Assembly (NCBI GenBank): GCA_903899865.1
Contig: CAIUKZ010000459.1
Span: forward strand, 1-8,999
Reading direction: 5' to 3'
Length of the DNA: 8,999 nt
Source of the DNA: an uncultured Bacteroidales bacterium
Lineage (GTDB): Bacteria > Bacteroidota > Bacteroidia > Bacteroidales > Paludibacteraceae
In this document: positions 6,191 through 8,999 of the stretch, piece after piece
Layout: each line of letters starts with the position of its first letter
Position numbering within the stretch: position 1 is the stretch's first letter
Position numbers and translations under genes: made by a program
Notes under the pieces: generated by a model
What the model was told of the DNA's origin: nothing
What the model saw: only the letters and a program-made list of their open reading frames with translations
Database searches by the model: none

Positions 6191-6198
6191 CAAAGATA
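6191..6198 (-). promoter_or_regulatory. Predicted -7 box for the glutaminyl cyclase-proB unit
   Basis: On the minus strand this reads TATCTTTG, an exact TAnnTTTG match. No good -33 TTG lies at the usual distance. Transcription would start near 6184, giving a leader of about 120 nt before the cyclase ATG, with two inverted repeats in it. It is divergent from the hpt promoter about 240 bp away. Confidence 0.5.
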
Positions 6199-6413
6199 CT
6201 GAATTTTCGGAAATTTTCGTTCGTGTTTTTTTTTCAATGATATGATCGCTGATTCAACAAGTAAAACATAAAATCAGACAGGTAAATAAGATGTGTTACA
6301 GGCAACCTGTTGTTAAAATCACTGTTTGTGTGCAAATAATTAAGATCTCAGATTTATGTTTTGGTTGTTTGCCATCAGATTTGATTTAGAAAATCGGATA
6401 TGTTTGCATGAAC

Positions 6414-6445
6414 TTTGGTTGACCGTTAATTTTTTGGTACTTTTG
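6414..6445 (+). promoter_or_regulatory. Predicted hpt promoter (-33 TTTG, -7 TACTTTTG)
   Basis: TTTG at 6414-6417 and TACTTTTG at 6438-6445 are 20 bp apart. The second box is an exact match to the Bacteroidota -7 consensus TAnnTTTG. Transcription would start near 6451, giving a leader of about 25 nt to the hpt ATG with no Shine-Dalgarno. The motif match is seen; its use is inferred. Confidence 0.72.
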
Positions 6446-6475
6446 TAGTTCAATTATTTAATGCCTGATACGTAA

Positions 6476-7024
6476 ATGAAGACACCTGCTAAATCGATAC
6501 AGATTAAGGACAAGAAGTTTACACTATCTATTCCAGAACTTACTATAAAGGAAGCAGTCCTGCAAGTTGCACATCAGATAGCACTTGACTACACAGGTAA
6601 AACACCTCTGTTTATTGTTGTCCTCAATGGCGCTTTTATGTTTGCAGCCGACTTGATGAAGCAGATTGACTTTCCCTGTGAGATTAGTTTTGTGAAATTT
6701 TCATCTTATCAGGGTACTGCAACCATTGGAACTGTCACTGAAACCAAAGGGCTAAATCAAAGTGTAGAAGGACGTGATGTAATCATCATCGAGGATATTG
6801 TAGATACTGGTATTACCATTGAAGGAGTGATAGCTTCATTGAAGTCTCAAGGGGCAAAGTCTATCTCGGTGGCTGCTTTTCTTCAAAAACCTGACGCTTT
6901 GCAAAGGGATGTAACGGTTGATTACGTAGCACTTAAAGTTCCGAATGATTTCATTGTTGGATATGGCTTAGACTACGATGGTTTTGGTCGTAATCTGAAG
7001 GATATTTACACACTCATTCAGTAA
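6476..7024 (+). CDS. hpt: Hypoxanthine phosphoribosyltransferase
   Basis: A 182-aa cytoplasmic type I phosphoribosyltransferase that joins hypoxanthine (and probably guanine) to PRPP, giving IMP or GMP in purine salvage. The PRPP-binding signature VIIIEDIVDTGIT is at residues 102-114. LNGAFMF (50-56) matches the pyrophosphate-binding loop region, SFVKFSSYQGT (71-81) the flexible active-site loop, FLQKP (135-139, K138) the purine-binding Lys, and VGYGLDYDGFGRNL (161-174) the C-terminal base and metal contacts. The length is normal. The start is the ATG at 6476, about 25 nt after a predicted transcription start from a good Bacteroidota-type promoter. An intrinsic terminator overlaps the stop codon. 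It is followed by adk and obgE in the same direction, an order I recall from other Bacteroidales. Confidence 0.95.
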   Translation: MKTPAKSIQIKDKKFTLSIPELTIKEAVLQVAHQIALDYTGKTPLFIVVLNGAFMFAADLMKQIDFPCEISFVKFSSYQGTATIGTVTETKGLNQSVEGRDVIIIEDIVDTGITIEGVIASLKSQGAKSISVAAFLQKPDALQRDVTVDYVALKVPNDFIVGYGLDYDGFGRNLKDIYTLIQ

Positions 7025-7047
7025 AATAGGTGTTGAGTGTTTTTTTT
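7010..7047 (+). terminator. Intrinsic terminator of hpt
   Basis: ACACTCA (7010-7016) pairs with TGAGTGT (7034-7040) across a 17-nt loop, and the stem runs into eight consecutive T (7040-7047). The left arm is inside the last hpt codons and the stop codon lies in the loop. The long loop makes this less certain than the exbD terminator. Confidence 0.6.
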
Positions 7048-7159
7048 GCAAAGATGGTAACTCATTCAACCTACCTCTTTTGTAAAAGGATGTAAGGAGG
7101 AATGCAGTGGAAACACAAACTTAGAAGTAACTTAAAATTAATTTCATATACACAAAGAC

Positions 7160-7735
7160 ATGCTAAACATTATTATTTGCGGCGCCCCAGGTTCAGGCAA
7201 AGGAACCCAAAGTGAATTTATTGTAGAAAAATATGAGCTTAAACACCTTTCCACAGGCGACCTACTTCGTAATGAAATCAAAGGTAAAACAGAGTTAGGA
7301 GTAATTGCCGAAGGGTATATTTCACAAGGCCAACTAGTGCCTGACAAAATGATAATTGATATTATCATCAAGAATATCGATGAACAACCAGAAACTTGCA
7401 AAGGGTTTATTCTTGATGGTTTTCCTCGTACAGTAGGACAGGCGGAAGCACTAGAGGAAATCTTAAATGCTAGAAATAAAAAGTCAACCGTTCTTTTGGA
7501 TTTAAATGTTCCTGAGGAGGAATTAATCAGCCGTCTGTTGAAACGCGGTGAGTCTTCTGGACGCAGTGATGACAATCTTGAGACCATTAAAAAAAGATTG
7601 GACGTTTACTATAGTCAAACAGCACCTGTTGCTGAATACTATAAAACATTAAATAAATATGCTTTTGTAGAAGGTGTGGGAACAATCGAAGAAATCTTCG
7701 ATAGAATCTCCAGTGCTATTGAAGCCAATAAATAG
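7160..7735 (+). CDS. adk: Adenylate kinase, short-LID form
   Basis: A 191-aa cytoplasmic enzyme that interconverts ATP + AMP and 2 ADP. The P-loop is GAPGSGKGT (8-16), the AMP-site block is LSTGDLLRNEI (30-40), and the family signature FILDGFPRT is at 83-91. The LID is the short type, about residues 126-139 (LLKRGESSGRSDDN), without the Cys4 zinc finger or extended beta LID of the ~215-aa enzymes; R129 and R135 are in the positions of the conserved LID arginines. The start ATG at 7160 has a plain A-rich leader. The gene lies 135 bp after hpt and 189 bp before obgE. The hpt terminator and the lack of an exact TAnnTTTG motif in the gap leave its promoter undefined. Confidence 0.96.
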   Translation: MLNIIICGAPGSGKGTQSEFIVEKYELKHLSTGDLLRNEIKGKTELGVIAEGYISQGQLVPDKMIIDIIIKNIDEQPETCKGFILDGFPRTVGQAEALEEILNARNKKSTVLLDLNVPEEELISRLLKRGESSGRSDDNLETIKKRLDVYYSQTAPVAEYYKTLNKYAFVEGVGTIEEIFDRISSAIEANK

Positions 7736-7924
7736 AAGTGAAGAACCTAAGTGGTGGTCGGTGTGATTGTGTTTTATAAATTGTAGTTTTTTACAAGAAC
7801 ATAAAATTCTATCTCGCATAAAAAGTTTCGCTCTTGGTCTAATCTATACTCATTTTTTTCTCTTTTCGGAGAGTCATCTTGCGGGTATTGGATGCTAACA
7901 TAATTATCAATTTTAATCTCTATC

Positions 7925-8999
7925 ATGGCAAGTTCAAATTTTGTAGATTACGTAAAAATCTATTGTCGCTCGGGAAAAGGCGGACCAGGTTCAATGCATT
8001 TTCATCGCGACAACCTCACTGCCAAAGGTGGCCCTGATGGTGGTGATGGCGGAAGAGGTGGCAATATTATACTTCGTGGAAGTAAAGACCACTGGACACT
8101 GATCCATCTCAAATATGCCCGACATATTTACGCCACTGATGGAGATGGAGGTAGCTCTAGTCGAAGCTTTGGTAAAGACGGTGAGGATAGAACCATCATT
8201 GTGCCCTGTGGCACGGTGGTGTATGACGCAGAAACTGGTGAGTTTATGTGTGATATTACCGAACATGGACAAGAAATTGTGCTAGTAAAAGGCGGTCGTG
8301 GTGGGCTAGGAAACTGGCATTTTCGCACCTCAACTAACCAAACTCCTCGTTACGCACAGCCTGGTGAACCACGCATAGAGCGCACGGTGGTGCTACAACT
8401 CAAAGTTCTTGCAGATGTAGGACTTGTTGGTTTTCCCAATGCTGGTAAATCAACTCTATTGTCTGTAGTGTCTGCAGCTAAACCCGAAATTGCCAACTAT
8501 CCATTTACTACTTTAGTACCCAATCTGGGTATTGTAGCTTATCGGGATAATAGGTCATTTGTAATGGCAGATATTCCAGGAATCATAGAGGGTGCATCAG
8601 AGGGACGTGGGCTAGGACTACGATTCTTGCGCCATATAGAGCGTAACTCTATCCTTTTATTTATGGTGCCTGCTGATAGTGATGATATCAGAAAGGAGTA
8701 TAATATCTTGCTCAATGAACTGAAACAATACAATCCTGAGTTGGTCGATAAGCAGCGTATTCTTGCCATCACAAAATGTGATATGCTGGATGAAGAGCTG
8801 ACCGAAGCCTTAAAAGCCGAATTGCCAGAAGGGATTCAAACGCTGTTTATTTCCTCTGTAGCTGGTCTTGGTATTACAGAATTGAAAGACTTGATATGGC
8901 AAGAAATCAATAAAGAATCCAACAAAGTAGTGGAAATCATACACCGACCAATGCACATCACTCACTTCCCCGATGAAGAAGAAATTGAGGAAGAGGAGG
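7925..8999 (+). CDS. obgE: Obg-family GTPase (incomplete at window end)
   Basis: The first 358 residues of an Obg/CgtA GTPase, which acts in late 50S ribosomal subunit assembly and in linking growth to guanine nucleotide levels. The Gly-rich Obg fold covers about residues 5-162 (including [16 protein letters not shown], 35-50). The G domain has G1 GFPNAGKST (169-177), the switch-1 YPFTT (192-196), G3 DIPG (216-219), G4 TKCD (283-286) and G5 SSVAG (310-314). The last visible residues are a Glu/Asp-rich tail, so only roughly the last 25-40 residues are missing. The reading frame is open and free of stops from 7925 to the edge. The G4 motif has Thr where NKxD is usual. The N-terminus ([20 protein letters not shown]) resembles the Bacteroidales version. 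No clear promoter was found in the 189-bp gap upstream. Confidence 0.96.
   Translation, partial: MASSNFVDYVKIYCRSGKGGPGSMHFHRDNLTAKGGPDGGDGGRGGNIILRGSKDHWTLIHLKYARHIYATDGDGGSSSRSFGKDGEDRTIIVPCGTVVYDAETGEFMCDITEHGQEIVLVKGGRGGLGNWHFRTSTNQTPRYAQPGEPRIERTVVLQLKVLADVGLVGFPNAGKSTLLSVVSAAKPEIANYPFTTLVPNLGIVAYRDNRSFVMADIPGIIEGASEGRGLGLRFLRHIERNSILLFMVPADSDDIRKEYNILLNELKQYNPELVDKQRILAITKCDMLDEELTEALKAELPEGIQTLFISSVAGLGITELKDLIWQEINKESNKVVEIIHRPMHITHFPDEEEIEEEE

Noticed and set aside
7060..7083. Possible adk promoter around TACCTCTTTTG
   Set aside because: The spacing inside the -7 box does not fit TAnnTTTG and no -33 box is at the usual distance.
7144..7587. 147-aa open frame antisense to adk
   Set aside because: It lies almost wholly opposite adk, whose motifs are intact; the translation is Ser/Pro-rich with no recognisable domain.
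7781..7796. TTGTA...TACAA hairpin after adk as a terminator
   Set aside because: Only 5 bp of AT-rich stem and no T-run follows on the plus strand.
7991..8772. Minus-strand frames opposite obgE
   Set aside because: The plus strand is a continuous, motif-complete Obg frame; these are its shadows.
1..8999. CRISPR array, insertion sequence, phage or toxin-antitoxin module
   Set aside because: No regularly spaced identical repeats, transposase-like frames, terminal inverted repeats or small paired genes were found; codon use looks even across the genes.

Overview
The window looks like ordinary chromosome from a member of the Bacteroidota, probably order Bacteroidales. The evidence is the low-to-moderate GC content, the -33/-7 promoters of the TTTG...TAnnTTTG type, AT-rich leaders without Shine-Dalgarno sequences before almost every start, two lipoproteins plus a lipoprotein glutaminyl cyclase, a short-LID adenylate kinase of 191 aa, and an Obg GTPase with the Bacteroidales-type N-terminus and acidic tail. 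There are ten supported protein genes. No rRNA, tRNA, CRISPR array, insertion sequence or phage gene was seen.

Left block, all on the minus strand and read from right to left: a lipoprotein glutaminyl cyclase of the M28 fold (6063-5056), then proB (5046-3964), an unrecognised lipoprotein (3925-3245), a 56-aa Cys-containing lipoprotein (3116-2946), exbB (2788-2084), exbD (1938-1525) and proA (1438-182). The cyclase and proB are 9 bp apart, and the first four genes probably share the promoter near 6191-6198. exbB-exbD appears to be a second unit, with its own promoter (2870-2903) and a good intrinsic terminator after exbD (1465-1490). proA follows that terminator without an obvious promoter of its own. 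The two proline-pathway enzymes, glutamate 5-kinase and gamma-glutamyl phosphate reductase, are thus split by envelope genes.

Right block, all on the plus strand: hpt (6476-7024), adk (7160-7735) and obgE (7925 to the window end, incomplete). These are nucleotide salvage, adenylate balance and ribosome-associated GTPase functions. The 412-bp gap between the two blocks (6064-6475) holds divergent promoters and two hairpins in the cyclase leader. No gene was seen in it.

The housekeeping genes are conventional. The less explained content is in the gaps: eight imperfect 8-bp tandem repeats at the 3' end of exbB, alternating inverted copies of ATTCGTTA at the exbB promoter, an inverted repeat overlapping the exbB -33 box, and several GC-rich palindromes of the dispersed-repeat kind. 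I did not find convincing evidence of a new multi-gene system here.
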